The position numbers and the translations under genes were made by a program. Under the pieces are notes generated by a model. That model searched no databases and was not told the origin of the DNA. It saw only the letters and a list, made by a program, of their open reading frames with translations. DNA of 64,000 nucleotides from Aminobacter aminovorans (GTDB lineage Bacteria > Pseudomonadota > Alphaproteobacteria > Rhizobiales > Rhizobiaceae): contig NZ_UFSM01000001.1 of the NCBI RefSeq assembly GCF_900445235.1, forward strand, positions 4,107,501-4,171,500, given 5' to 3'. Within the stretch, counting starts at the first letter, position 1, and the number at the start of each line of letters is the position of its first letter. Shown in pieces: positions 43,391-52,765 of this stretch.

Positions 43391-43411
43391 AACGCCTTTT
43401 TCCAGACGACG

Positions 43412-43441
43412 GCGGCACCATGGCATTGTTGCCGGTGCCGC
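43412..43441 (+). terminator. Hairpin between vanA and the LysR gene
   Basis: Stem GCGGCACC/GGTGCCGC with a 14-base loop. Only a weak T run follows, so it may attenuate instead of stopping transcription. Confidence 0.5.
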
Positions 43442-43475
43442 TTGCCGTTTGTGGTCCATTTCCGGGGGATACGCT

Positions 43476-44414
43476 ATGCTGCCACCTGTTTCGGCTTCCC
43501 TGGGGCAGACCTTGCGTTTCAGACACCTGGATATGAACCTGCTGGTCGCGCTCGATGCGATCCTGACACATCAGAACATCACCCGCGCCTCGGAACGACT
43601 TTGCCTGAGCCAGTCGGCAACCAGCGGCATTCTCTCGCGGCTGCGTGAACATTTCGAAGACGAGCTGGTGGTCAGGACGGGTCGCCAGATGACGCTGACG
43701 CCACTTGCCGAAGAGCTTGTCGTGCCTTTGCGCGCGATACTGTCCGACACCGAGCGCCTGCTGTCGATGAGAAGCGCTTTCGACCCGTCCACGTCAGACC
43801 GGCAGTTCACCATTGCATGCTCTGATTATGTCTGGGCGACATTGATCCTGGACATCATTTCCGCTCTCCGCGACAACGCTCCGTCAGTGAACATGTTCTA
43901 CAGCGGACCAAGTACCCGCTTCTTCAAGACCGACATCGACCTGTTGATCGTGCCGGACCGGTTCATGCTAGAGGACTGCCTTTTCGAGCCCCTGCCGCCG
44001 AACTCCTATGCGTGCATCGTCTGGCAGGACAACAGACATGTCGGAACGTCGATAACACTCGACGCGTTTCTCGAAGCCCGTCATGCCCAGGCTTTCAGCG
44101 AACGAACAACATTCATCGAGTCCTGGTTCATCAAGCAATTTGGCCGCGCTCCGCAGCCCGGGATTACCGCACCAAGTTTCACATTGCTGCCCGATGCGCT
44201 GGTCGGAACGGATTTCATTGCCCTTGTCCCTAGAGATCTTGCAGCACGCGCATCTTCCTACCTTCCGATCAGAACGGTGAACGTGCCTTTCGAATTGCCT
44301 GTTATGACCGACGTGCTGCAATGGCGCCGTTCGCATGATCGCGACCCCGGCCTGCAATGGCTGCGCGATCAGATCGTCAGGGTTGCGACGGAACGATACG
44401 CAGCGCAGCACTGA
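43476..44414 (+). CDS. LysR-family regulator (NodD-like subgroup)
   Basis: 312 residues. The N-terminus FRHLDMNLLVALDAILTHQN is typical of the NodD/LinR-like LysR branch, with helix-turn-helix LCLSQSATSGILSRLREHFE. It sits between vanA and vanB and probably controls vanillate demethylation. Two starts are possible: ATG 43476 (GGGGGA upstream) or TTG 43512 (GGGG upstream), which gives a more typical N-terminus. The ligand-binding domain includes SDYVWATLILDIISALRDNA. Confidence 0.88.
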   Translation: MLPPVSASLGQTLRFRHLDMNLLVALDAILTHQNITRASERLCLSQSATSGILSRLREHFEDELVVRTGRQMTLTPLAEELVVPLRAILSDTERLLSMRSAFDPSTSDRQFTIACSDYVWATLILDIISALRDNAPSVNMFYSGPSTRFFKTDIDLLIVPDRFMLEDCLFEPLPPNSYACIVWQDNRHVGTSITLDAFLEARHAQAFSERTTFIESWFIKQFGRAPQPGITAPSFTLLPDALVGTDFIALVPRDLAARASSYLPIRTVNVPFELPVMTDVLQWRRSHDRDPGLQWLRDQIVRVATERYAAQH

Positions 44415-44539
44415 TCTATCGACCGTGTCGATATGTGACCTCCAAAATCCCAATTTCCGCATTCCCCGGGCCAAGCCTACTGTTTTCCTGTCGAGCGAAC
44501 CCATCGCTGCCGGGATGACTCAGGTTTGGAACAGTTCTG

Positions 44540-45508
44540 ATGACAATCGAGAAAACGGCGCGTTTTCCTGCCCTGATCCGCAGCAGGACGGTGATCGCCA
44601 GAGATATCGTCTGCCTGGAAATTGCACCCGCAACCGGCAACGCGTTTCTACCCTTCACGGCAGGAGCGCATGTCGATGTGTTCGTCGGCGACGGTCTTGT
44701 GCGGCAATATTCCATTTCCAATGATCCTGCCGACAGTTCCTGTTACCGCCTCGCCATTCAGAAAGAAGCGCAGTCGCGTGGCGGCTCCAGAGCCATCCAT
44801 GATCGCTTCAAGGCCGGCGACATCATCCAGATCGGCGTTCCCAGAAACAATTTTCAGCTGGCCGACGACGACACCCGGGTGGTCCTGGTTGCCGGTGGAA
44901 TAGGGATCACGCCAATCCTGAGCATGGCCTACAGGCTGGCTGCAAAGGGCACCCGTTTTTCACTTCATCTTTGCGCGCGCTCGATCGAAAGAGCCGCCTT
45001 CCTGGAAGAGATCGCCTCGAGCCCGTTCGGGTCGAGCCTGCATTTGCATCTCGACGACGCCGGACCTGACCAAAGGTTCAATCCCGAAGACGCCTTCTCA
45101 TCGGCCACACCGACAACGGCTGTGTATGTTTGCGGACCACGCGGTTTCATGGACTTCGTGACCTCGGCCGCGCAGCGCATGGGGGTTCGACCGGAGCGTA
45201 TCCACACCGAAAGTTTCGGTGCGGCCGTCGTTCACGGCGAAGACGAATTTGAAGTCGTTGCGGCGCGCAGCGGCAAGGTTCTGCGCGTCAGGCACGACAA
45301 ATCCATCGCCGAAACGCTCGAGGAAGCCGGCTTGCGCCCGCTCCTGTCCTGCGAGCAGGGAATTTGCGGCACCTGTCTGACGCGGGTGATCAGCGGCGAG
45401 GTCGACCACCGCGATAGTTTTCAGACCCAGCTGGAAAAGAGCAGCGGCAGCCGCATTGCGATTTGTTGCTCGCGCGCACGATCCAGACAACTGGTTCTCG
45501 ATATCTGA
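44540..45508 (+). CDS. vanB: Vanillate O-demethylase reductase subunit
   Basis: 322 residues of the phthalate dioxygenase reductase family. FMN-binding (VRQYSISNDPADSSCYRLAI), NAD-binding (VVLVAGGIGITPILSMAYRL, VYVCGPRGFMDFV) and a C-terminal plant-type [2Fe-2S] ferredoxin with CEQGICGTC and a later Cys. It passes electrons from NADH to the VanA Rieske centre. It is followed within 16 bases by the formaldehyde-processing dehydrogenase, so the two are probably co-transcribed. Confidence 0.92.
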   Translation: MTIEKTARFPALIRSRTVIARDIVCLEIAPATGNAFLPFTAGAHVDVFVGDGLVRQYSISNDPADSSCYRLAIQKEAQSRGGSRAIHDRFKAGDIIQIGVPRNNFQLADDDTRVVLVAGGIGITPILSMAYRLAAKGTRFSLHLCARSIERAAFLEEIASSPFGSSLHLHLDDAGPDQRFNPEDAFSSATPTTAVYVCGPRGFMDFVTSAAQRMGVRPERIHTESFGAAVVHGEDEFEVVAARSGKVLRVRHDKSIAETLEEAGLRPLLSCEQGICGTCLTRVISGEVDHRDSFQTQLEKSSGSRIAICCSRARSRQLVLDI

Positions 45509-45524
45509 CAAGCTGGAGATTTGC

Positions 45525-46652
45525 ATGAAAACCCGCGCCGCAGTCGCCGTTGGAGCTGGAAAGCCGCTCGAGATCATGGAGGTCGACCTCGAGGGGCCGC
45601 GCGAGGGCGAGGTGCTTGTCGAGATCAAGGCGACCGGCATCTGCCACACCGACGAGTTCACTTTGTCGGGTGCCGACCCCGAAGGCATCTTCCCGGCCAT
45701 TCTGGGCCATGAGGGTGCCGGTGTCGTCGTCGACGTCGGCAAGGGTGTGACCTCGCTCAAGAAGGGCGACCACGTCATTCCGCTCTATACGCCGGAATGC
45801 CGCTCATGCCCGTCATGTTTGTCGCGGAAAACCAATCTGTGCACCGCGATCCGCGCGACGCAGGGCCAAGGCCTGATGCCTGATGGTTCGAGCCGCTTCT
45901 CGATCGGCAAGGACAAGATTTTCCATTACATGGGCTGCTCGACATTCTCGAACTTCACCGTGCTGCCCGAGATCGCGCTGGCCAAGGTCAACCCGGACGC
46001 CCCGTTCGACAAGATCTGCTACATCGGCTGCGGCGTGACGACCGGCATCGGTGCGGTCATCAACACCGCCAAAGTCGAGATCGGTTCGACGGCCATCGTC
46101 TTCGGCCTCGGCGGCATCGGCCTCAATGTGCTGCAGGGTCTGCGCCTAGCCGGTACCGACATGATCATCGGCGTCGACATCAACAATGACCGCAAGGCCT
46201 GGGGCGAAAAGTTCGGCATGACGCATTTCGTCAATCCGAAGGAGGTCGAGGGCGACATCGTTCCTTATCTCGTCAACATGACCAAGCGTGGTGCCGACCA
46301 GATCGGCGGCGCCGACTACACCTTCGACTGCACCGGCAACGTCAAGGTGATGCGCCAGGCGCTGGAAGCCAGCCATCGCGGCTGGGGCGAGTCGATCGTC
46401 ATCGGCGTCGCCGGCGCCGGCCAGGAGATCGCGACGCGGCCGTTCCAGCTGGTCACCGGCCGGAGCTGGAAAGGCACCGCCTTTGGCGGCGCACGCGGCC
46501 GCACCGACGTGCCGAAGATCGTCGACTGGTACATGGCGGGCAAGATCCAGATCGACCCGATGATCACCCACACGCTCAAGCTCGAAGACATCAACAAGGG
46601 TTTCGACCTGATGCATGCAGGCGAAAGCATCCGCAGCGTGGTCGTCTACTAG
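45525..46652 (+). CDS. frmA: S-(hydroxymethyl)glutathione dehydrogenase / class III alcohol dehydrogenase
   Basis: 375 residues, zinc-dependent medium-chain dehydrogenase. Catalytic zinc residues are in ATGICHTDEF and PAILGHEGAGVV; structural zinc cysteines in CRSCPSCLSRKTNLC. The NAD motif is VFGLGGIGLNV. It oxidises S-hydroxymethylglutathione formed from formaldehyde. Its place behind vanB and before gfa ties it to formaldehyde released by demethylation. ATG 45525 with GGAG upstream. A small CCCCT/AGGGG hairpin at 46656-46669 separates it from gfa. Confidence 0.95.
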   Translation: MKTRAAVAVGAGKPLEIMEVDLEGPREGEVLVEIKATGICHTDEFTLSGADPEGIFPAILGHEGAGVVVDVGKGVTSLKKGDHVIPLYTPECRSCPSCLSRKTNLCTAIRATQGQGLMPDGSSRFSIGKDKIFHYMGCSTFSNFTVLPEIALAKVNPDAPFDKICYIGCGVTTGIGAVINTAKVEIGSTAIVFGLGGIGLNVLQGLRLAGTDMIIGVDINNDRKAWGEKFGMTHFVNPKEVEGDIVPYLVNMTKRGADQIGGADYTFDCTGNVKVMRQALEASHRGWGESIVIGVAGAGQEIATRPFQLVTGRSWKGTAFGGARGRTDVPKIVDWYMAGKIQIDPMITHTLKLEDINKGFDLMHAGESIRSVVVY

Positions 46653-46706
46653 CGTCCCCTTGCGAGGGGTGCGCATCGCGAACAGTCATCAACAGGGAGG
46701 AACGAC

Positions 46707-47279
46707 ATGGCTTCAGTTTCGATACATCCGGCGCTCGACGGCGGGGTCAAACCCGGCAGTGCCGCCTTCACCGGCGGCACGCTGGCCTGCGCCTGCGCCG
46801 ACAGGCCGGTCAAGGTGGCGATCAAGGGCCAGGTTGCCCACAACCACGCCTGCGGCTGCACCAAATGCTGGAAGCCGGAGGGGGCGAAGTTTTCGGTCGT
46901 GGCGGTCACCGCGCATGAGAACGTGACGGTGCTGGAAAATGGGGACAAGCTCGCTGTCGTCGATCCGACGGCGTTGATCCAGCGCCACGCCTGCAAGGCC
47001 TGCGGTGTGCACATGTATGGCCCGGTCGAGCGCGACCATGCCTTCAAGGGCCTCGACTTCATCCATCCCGAGCGCTTCCAGGAAGCGGGCTGGGCCGAGC
47101 CGGGCTTTGCCGCATTCGTCTCGTCGATCATCGAGGCGGGCGTCGACCCGTCCGAAATGGACAGCGTGCGCGGCCGGCTCAGGGAACTCGGGCTCGAACC
47201 CTATGACTGCCTGTCGCCCGGCCTGATGGACTATGTCGCCAACTGGGTTGCCAAGCGCACAGGGACAGCAGCGCGCTAG
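46707..47279 (+). CDS. gfa: S-(hydroxymethyl)glutathione synthase (glutathione-dependent formaldehyde-activating enzyme)
   Basis: 190 residues, the standard Gfa length. Zinc ligands are in the Cys-rich segments LACACADRP and [10 protein letters not shown], plus [12 protein letters not shown]. The C-terminus has [20 protein letters not shown]. It speeds the condensation of formaldehyde and glutathione that feeds the dehydrogenase upstream. GGGAGGA precedes the ATG. Together with vanA/vanB and frmA it completes a demethylation-detoxification route. Confidence 0.93.
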   Translation: MASVSIHPALDGGVKPGSAAFTGGTLACACADRPVKVAIKGQVAHNHACGCTKCWKPEGAKFSVVAVTAHENVTVLENGDKLAVVDPTALIQRHACKACGVHMYGPVERDHAFKGLDFIHPERFQEAGWAEPGFAAFVSSIIEAGVDPSEMDSVRGRLRELGLEPYDCLSPGLMDYVANWVAKRTGTAAR

Positions 47280-47316
47280 CCGCACACGTCTTCGAACAAA
47301 AACGGGAGGAACATTA

Positions 47317-48300
47317 ATGCGCATAGCCAACACAATAGCCATCGCGCTGGTAGCCGTCGCAGCAGCGGTGACGTCGAGCCAGGCCTGGGCGAACGACGCC
47401 GTCAAAGTGCGCTTCAGTTGGAAGCTGAAGGGCGAATATGCCTTCTTCTATCTGGGCAGGGACAAGGGGATCTATTCATCCCACAAGGTCGATGTCGAAC
47501 TGGGAGAAGGCGCCGGCGCCCAGGCAGCACTCGGGTCGCTGGTGCAGGGCAACGAGGACGTCGTCATCGTGCCGGCAATTTTTGCCATATCGGCGATCCA
47601 GAAAGGCATGCCGGTCAAGATCGCCGCGCTCTATCAGCCGAAAACCCCGTTCGCGTTCATTTCTCATCCTGACCGCCCCGTCACCGAGCCGAAGCAGATG
47701 GAGGGCAGATCTCTCGCAGTATCGACCGGAGATACTGCGACGGCGTATCTCGACGTCCTCTGCAAAAAGAACGGCATAGACTGCAGCAAGATCTCGAAGG
47801 TTCAGATCGACCCGCAGATCAAGGTCCCGCAGTTCCTCCAGAACAAGATCGACATGATCACGGTCTACACCAATGTCGACCTTCCGCTCATCGAAGAGCG
47901 AAGCGGGATCAAGTTCGCGGTTCTGGACCTTCCCAAATATGGATTGTCGGTGCCGGGTCTGGCGGCCGTGGTCAGCGACGACGGCCTGGCCAAAAACCAG
48001 GACATCCTGACGCGGTTCTTCTCCGCCACGAGCGAGGCCATCGACCTCATGCGCAAAGACCCAGCGTCTGCCGCCAGCGCGTTGCGGTCGGCCTGGAGTG
48101 CTGCTCCATCCGAAGAGCTGATCCGGCAGTCGGTCGTTGCCACATCGCTCAGTCTTCAGGCACCCGAAGGCCATATCAACGGCTGGATCGAAGAGAATGT
48201 CATATCGGATGCTCAGGACCTGGTGATGTCGACCGAGGACAGCGCAACCAGGAAAGAGCCTTCGCAGTACTACACCAACGCGTTGCTGCAAGACCGCTGA
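47317..48300 (+). CDS. ABC-type substrate-binding protein, NMT1/THI5-like
   Basis: 327 residues with signal peptide (ANTIAIALVAVAAAVTSSQA). The NMT1/SsuA-like fold shows KVRFSWKLKGEYAFFYLGRD, GIYSSHKVDVELGEGAGAQA and GLAAVVSDDGLAKNQDILTR. Such receptors bind pyrimidine precursors, sulfonates or aromatic acids. No permease or ATPase gene is adjacent, so this is an orphan receptor; an aromatic cargo linked to the van genes is a guess. ATG 47317 with GGGAGGA upstream. Confidence 0.85.
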   Translation: MRIANTIAIALVAVAAAVTSSQAWANDAVKVRFSWKLKGEYAFFYLGRDKGIYSSHKVDVELGEGAGAQAALGSLVQGNEDVVIVPAIFAISAIQKGMPVKIAALYQPKTPFAFISHPDRPVTEPKQMEGRSLAVSTGDTATAYLDVLCKKNGIDCSKISKVQIDPQIKVPQFLQNKIDMITVYTNVDLPLIEERSGIKFAVLDLPKYGLSVPGLAAVVSDDGLAKNQDILTRFFSATSEAIDLMRKDPASAASALRSAWSAAPSEELIRQSVVATSLSLQAPEGHINGWIEENVISDAQDLVMSTEDSATRKEPSQYYTNALLQDR

Positions 48301-48310
48301 AGAGCCCTGC

Positions 48311-48334
48311 CCCCGCCGGTGAAAACCGGCGGGG
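48311..48334 (+). terminator. Hairpin after the NMT1-type gene
   Basis: Perfect ten-base-pair stem CCCCGCCGGT/ACCGGCGGGG with loop GAAA, 10 bases after the stop codon; only a short T stretch follows. Confidence 0.7.
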
Positions 48335-48411
48335 CATTCCTGGCAAGTGTGTCGGGGCGTCGGACATGACCACGGCGCCGGACGCATGCGCCGCCGACAA
48401 TACAGCGGCCG

Positions 48412-48713
48412 TTGGCCGGGCCGTCGGCAAACCCGCCGCCCGGAGCACTTGCAGCGTCTGAAAGCGATGCTTCGAAGTTGGATGCAACAACCTTCGAACT
48501 TGATACGCTGCTCAACCGCTTCGTCGATGGCGACGACACGGTGGCGGCGAACCGAATTGAGGTGCTGCTTTCTGACCTGTTTCCCGGTGATGAGACGAGC
48601 GCGTTGGCGATCTCGCGCAATACCGGCCGGGCGGAGGCGAATGTCTCGTCGATGCAGAAGAAATGCGCGCCCGCCTCGGCCGCCTGCGCAGCTATCTCAC
48701 GCTGCCGAGCTAG
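48412..48713 (+). pseudogene. Frameshifted gene remnant
   Basis: Coding-like sequence in two frames. From about 48460 the first frame reads TFELDTLLNRFVDGDDTVAA, NRIEVLLSDLFPGDE. Around 48650-48665 the frame is lost, and another frame continues as EEMRARLGRLRSYLTLPS to a TAG at 48711-48713. The junction suggests a single insertion or deletion. There is no good ribosome site. The family is not recognised. The rest of the gap 48301-48926 appears non-coding. Confidence 0.5.
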
Positions 48714-48926
48714 TGAAGATGACCGGTATGGAGTGGTTTTCTGCCCGGCTGCTTTTGGCGAGCAAATGATGTAAGCGGACGCTGGATTCAGCCCGGCACG
48801 GAAATCGGCAATCATGCCTGGCGGTGAGGACCTGCGGTAACCCTGCTTCTTAATTATCGTGATCGTAGCGCACATTTTTCGTATGTATGTATAAGTCGCC
48901 GGAGCTGAAATTCGTGATGTTGTTAG

Positions 48927-49910
48927 ATGCCTCCGAGCCCACACGCGTTCTCCTTGAATCAAATCGATCTGAATCTGCTTCGTACGTTCGACGCATTGAT
49001 GCAGGAGCGCAGTGTCACAAAGGCGGCGGAACTGCTTGGTCGGACGCAGTCGGCCACAAGCCATTCACTTTCCAGGTTGCGGCATATCTTCAAGGACGAA
49101 TTGTTTTCTCGCGATTCAGGGGTGATGGAGCCGACGCCTCGGGCGAAAGAACTGGCTGCTGTTCTCACTCGCGCGCTGTCTGACATTCGTCAGGTCGTCG
49201 AAAGGCATTTGAATTTCGAGCCGGCAAGCACATTCAGAAACTTCAGGATCGGCCTCTCGGATTCCTCGGCCGTTACGATCCTTCCGAGCCTCATCCAGAA
49301 CTTCTCGGCTCAGGCGCCAAATGCAACACTCAACGTCTTGCACACCAGAGAGGCTGAAGTCCTCGACTTGTTGAAATCCAAGCAAATCGAATGCGCGGTG
49401 CTCGGCAACTTTTCGCTCAAGAGTGACCAGATTACAGTCGTGCAACTATCGACGCACAAGATGGTCTGTGCCGGCTGGAAAGGAAATGGCCTGCTGGATG
49501 ATTTCACCCAAGAGCGCTACTTGTCTTCGCCTCATCTTCAGATCTCTGCAGACGGCAAGGCGGATGGCGTTGCCGATATCGTCCTGAGAGGCCTTGGCCT
49601 CAAACGGAAGGTTGTCGCCACCATTCCGCACTATCTCGTAGCGCCTTGGATCATCAAGGACACGCCTCTCATAACGGTTTTTGGCGACAACTTCATTTTC
49701 GCGGTCTCCGAAGAAACCGAGACCAAGATCGTTCCGGCCCCGTTCCCTCTCCCGGACGTTCGGGTCTCCATGATTTACGAACGTGGTTTGGAGGCCGATG
49801 CGGGACATGCCTGGCTGCGAAGCCTGATCATCGCCACGACAGAGGTTCAGCGGGCATTGAAAGAAGCGGCGTATGGACGCCTAAACATCTCCGGCGGCCG
49901 TCAATCTTAA
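48927..49910 (+). CDS. LysR-family transcriptional regulator
   Basis: 327 residues. N-terminal helix-turn-helix (IDLNLLRTFDALMQERSVTK, LLGRTQSATSHSLSRLRHIF), then a substrate-binding domain (FRIGLSDSSAVTILPSLIQN). It belongs to the NodD/LeuO-like branch. It precedes an amino-acid importer operon on the same strand. A perfect 21-base palindrome between them (49961-49981) is a likely operator. A clear ribosome site is missing at ATG 48927. Confidence 0.87.
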   Translation: MPPSPHAFSLNQIDLNLLRTFDALMQERSVTKAAELLGRTQSATSHSLSRLRHIFKDELFSRDSGVMEPTPRAKELAAVLTRALSDIRQVVERHLNFEPASTFRNFRIGLSDSSAVTILPSLIQNFSAQAPNATLNVLHTREAEVLDLLKSKQIECAVLGNFSLKSDQITVVQLSTHKMVCAGWKGNGLLDDFTQERYLSSPHLQISADGKADGVADIVLRGLGLKRKVVATIPHYLVAPWIIKDTPLITVFGDNFIFAVSEETETKIVPAPFPLPDVRVSMIYERGLEADAGHAWLRSLIIATTEVQRALKEAAYGRLNISGGRQS

Positions 49911-49960
49911 CAATAGGCGTGCGCCAGGCGTTGGCCCCTGATGGGCTGTTTCACGACGGC

Positions 49961-49981
49961 ACTATGCATGGCATGCATAGT
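49961..49981. promoter_or_regulatory. Perfect 21-bp palindrome upstream of the amino-acid importer
   Basis: ACTATGCATG-G-CATGCATAGT is a perfect inverted repeat around a single base. It lies 79 bases before the binding-protein start codon and 51 bases after the LysR stop. A strong operator candidate for the LysR protein or another dimeric regulator. Confidence 0.75.
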
Positions 49982-50059
49982 CTTATGTTGCATTATCAAT
50001 TTCACCGATCATGCAGGCGACTGCTATCCGTAGGCCACGGTTCAAACAGGGAGGAACCA

Positions 50060-50911
50060 ATGAAGCGTAGCCTTACAACGAGTGGCGTGGTTCTTGCGCT
50101 CTCGGCATTTTCGACCATCAGCAGCTTTGCTGCCGACATTCCCGTAACGGATGCCGTCAAGACCAGTGGCAAGCTCACAATCGCCAGTTCGCTCGCCTAC
50201 GCCCCCTTCGAGTTCACTGACGCCTCCGGAAAGCCGGCTGGCCTGGACATTGAGATGGCTCAGGCCGCTGCCGGCCTGATGGGGGTGAAGCTGGAAGTCG
50301 TCACAATTCCCTTCGCCTCGCAGATTCCGGCTCTCGCATCGGGGCGCGCAACGATGGCCTGGACCACCTTCACGGTGCTGCCTGAGCGTTTGAAGCAGGT
50401 GGACTTCATCTCCTTCATGGAAACCGGCTCCGTGGCAACGGTGAAGCCGGAGGACAAGGACAAATTCACAAAGAAGCTTGACCTTTGCGGGCACGCTGTC
50501 GCGGTTCAGACCGGCACTTCCGGCGATATCGCTGCCGACAGGATCTCGGCCGATTGCAAGGCCGCCAACCTGCCGGAGATCAACAAACAGATCTATCCGG
50601 AGCCAAAGGACAGCATCGCAGCGGTACTGTCAGGTCGCGCCGAGGCATGGTTGGATGACTCGACGGCCACAGGCTATTTTGAGAAAACGAGCAAGGGGCA
50701 GCTCGTCGTCACCGGCGACAGCTACTATCCGTCACCGCTTGGGATCGCGGTCCCGAAGGGAGACAAGGCTACGGCAGCCATGGTGGATGCCGTCCTCAAG
50801 GAATTGATGGCGAACGGCACCTACAAAAAGCTGCTCGACAGTTACAACATGGGCAAGTCGTCCCTGGACGCGCCGGTCATCTATACCGACGTCTCTCAAC
50901 TGAACCACTAA
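50060..50911 (+). CDS. ABC transporter substrate-binding protein, family 3 (polar amino acid type)
   Basis: 283 residues with export signal (LTTSGVVLALSAFSTISSFA). Family 3 motifs are SSLAYAPFEFTDASGKPAGL, DIEMAQAAAGLMGVKLEVVT and ERLKQVDFISFMETGSVATV. Members bind polar amino acids, cystine or opines. Followed by permease, ATPase and a C-S lyase, so a sulfur-containing amino acid is a reasonable guess. GGGAGGA precedes the ATG. Confidence 0.9.
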   Translation: MKRSLTTSGVVLALSAFSTISSFAADIPVTDAVKTSGKLTIASSLAYAPFEFTDASGKPAGLDIEMAQAAAGLMGVKLEVVTIPFASQIPALASGRATMAWTTFTVLPERLKQVDFISFMETGSVATVKPEDKDKFTKKLDLCGHAVAVQTGTSGDIAADRISADCKAANLPEINKQIYPEPKDSIAAVLSGRAEAWLDDSTATGYFEKTSKGQLVVTGDSYYPSPLGIAVPKGDKATAAMVDAVLKELMANGTYKKLLDSYNMGKSSLDAPVIYTDVSQLNH

Positions 50912-50940
50912 CCGCCATATCTCATCCGAGATCGACTGAA

Positions 50941-50966
50941 CGCCCGGTGGCCTCGACCGCCGGGCG
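50941..50966 (+). terminator. Attenuating hairpin between binding-protein and permease genes
   Basis: Stem CGCCCGG/CCGGGCG with a 12-base loop, no T run. Such hairpins after binding-protein genes often keep receptor mRNA more abundant than permease mRNA. Confidence 0.5.
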
Positions 50967-50986
50967 GGGAGAGCTGTGCGACACCC

Positions 50987-51910
50987 ATGAAAAACGATCA
51001 AAACTCTGCGGAAATTGCCAAGCTTAAAGTGGTTCCGCTGCCCCACCCGTTCCGCCTCGCGGCGATCATTCTTGTACTGTCGCTTCTCGCGCTGGCAGTT
51101 CGTAGCGCGGCAATGAACCCCAAGCTGCAATGGCCCATCGCCGGAAGCTATCTCTTCAATCCGCTGATCATGAATGGTCTCCTGGTGACCCTCATCGTGA
51201 CCACTCTGGTGATGGTGATCGCCGTTGTCCTGGGCACGATTGCGGCACTTATGATCTTGTCGCCGAGCCGGCTGCTTTCAACGCCGGCAAAAGTGTTCGT
51301 CTGGTTCTTCCGGGGAACGCCGGCGCTGGTCCAGCTCATACTCTGGTACAATCTGGCGCTGATCGTTCCGCGCTTCGAGCTTTGGCTGCCTGGTCTTGGC
51401 ACCATTTTTTCAATTTCGACCAACGACGTCATGACGCCTCTGGTCGCGGCCGTCGTCGGCCTTTCGCTCCATGAATCCGGCTACATGGCGGAAATCATCC
51501 GCAACGGCCTGCAGTCAGTCAACCAAGGCCAGCGGGAAGCGGCTCTGTGCCTCGGGATGAAGCCGAGCCTGTTGATGCGCCGCATCATCATCCCCCAAGC
51601 CATGCGAGTAATCATCCCTCCATCCGGCAACGAGACGATCAACCTGCTCAAGACCACTTCGCTGGTCAGCGTCGTTGCGGTGGGTGACCTGCTTTATTCG
51701 GCGCAATCCATCTACGCCCGTACGTTCGAGACCATACCGCTGTTGCTGGTTGTAACCTTTTGGTACCTCGTTGTCGTGGCGATCATGTCGATCGGCCAGT
51801 TTTACCTGGAACGCTATTTCTCTCGGGACAATGCCACCCGGCAAGGCAAGGGCATGCTGAAAGCAACATTCAGCAATGCCTTCTCCGTTCGCAGGAGGGT
51901 CACACAATGA
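50987..51910 (+). CDS. ABC transporter permease, HisM/GlnP type
   Basis: 307 residues. After an N-terminal extension with one helix ([20 protein letters not shown]), the permease domain has the family loop [20 protein letters not shown] and [40 protein letters not shown] is typical of amino-acid uptake systems. The next gene overlaps at ATGA. Confidence 0.9.
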   Translation: MKNDQNSAEIAKLKVVPLPHPFRLAAIILVLSLLALAVRSAAMNPKLQWPIAGSYLFNPLIMNGLLVTLIVTTLVMVIAVVLGTIAALMILSPSRLLSTPAKVFVWFFRGTPALVQLILWYNLALIVPRFELWLPGLGTIFSISTNDVMTPLVAAVVGLSLHESGYMAEIIRNGLQSVNQGQREAALCLGMKPSLLMRRIIIPQAMRVIIPPSGNETINLLKTTSLVSVVAVGDLLYSAQSIYARTFETIPLLLVVTFWYLVVVAIMSIGQFYLERYFSRDNATRQGKGMLKATFSNAFSVRRRVTQ

Positions 51911-52710
51911 CTGTTTCAAGGACACATCATGGCCGCTTTGGTATCGACCAGAATGTCATGGTCTATGCCGAAGGCGTCCGAAAATCCTTCGGTTCCCTCG
52001 AAGTGCTTAAAGACGTCAGCCTGAGCGTCCCGACAGGCAGCGTCGCCTGCATCATCGGGCCTTCGGGTTCGGGCAAGAGCACGTTCTTGCGATGCATCAA
52101 CCATCTGGAGAAGATCGATGGCGGCCTGCTCCTCGTGGATGGGGACTTCATAGGGTACGAGCTCAGGCAAGACCGGCTCCATGAACTGCCAGACAGCGCA
52201 ATCTGCCGCCGTCGTGCCGAGGTCGGCATGGTGTTCCAGCAGTTCAACCTGTTCGGCCATCTGACCGTCCTGCAGAACGTTATCGAGGCACCAGTCCATG
52301 TCCGGGGTGAATCGGTCAAATCTGCCACGGAGCGGGCGGTCCATCTCCTTGGCAAGGTTGGTCTGGCCGAGAAGTGTGACGCTTATCCACGACAGCTCTC
52401 TGGTGGGCAGCAACAACGCGTGGCGATAGCTCGGGCGCTTGCCATGCGGCCCAAGGTCATTCTCTTCGACGAGCCGACTTCGGCGCTCGATCCCGAACTC
52501 GTTGGGGAGGTTCTTGCCGTCATGAAGGATTTGGCGCGGGACGGCATGACCATGGTGGTGGTTACCCACGAAATCGGCTTCGCGTCAGAAGTCGCTGACC
52601 AACTCGTTTTCATGGACGGTGGCGTGGTTGTCGAGCGTGGCGTTGCAAAAGAAATGATTGCAAATCCGCAATCACAACGCCTCCGCGAGTTCCTGGCGCG
52701 CGTCAAGTAG
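51907..52710 (+). CDS. ABC transporter ATPase, GlnQ type
   Basis: 267 residues. Walker [11 protein letters not shown]-loop [17 protein letters not shown], signature [15 protein letters not shown], Walker [15 protein letters not shown] and H-loop [10 protein letters not shown]. Closest in type to the GlnQ/HisP ATPases. It starts at an ATGA overlap with the permease gene. A short hairpin CCCCGTG/CACGGGG (52736-52753) follows before the C-S lyase gene. Confidence 0.93.
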   Translation: MTVSRTHHGRFGIDQNVMVYAEGVRKSFGSLEVLKDVSLSVPTGSVACIIGPSGSGKSTFLRCINHLEKIDGGLLLVDGDFIGYELRQDRLHELPDSAICRRRAEVGMVFQQFNLFGHLTVLQNVIEAPVHVRGESVKSATERAVHLLGKVGLAEKCDAYPRQLSGGQQQRVAIARALAMRPKVILFDEPTSALDPELVGEVLAVMKDLARDGMTMVVVTHEIGFASEVADQLVFMDGGVVVERGVAKEMIANPQSQRLREFLARVK

Positions 52711-52765
52711 TCCGCTTCCATAAACCAGATGTCGACCCCGTGAAACCACGGGGCAAGGAGACCCC

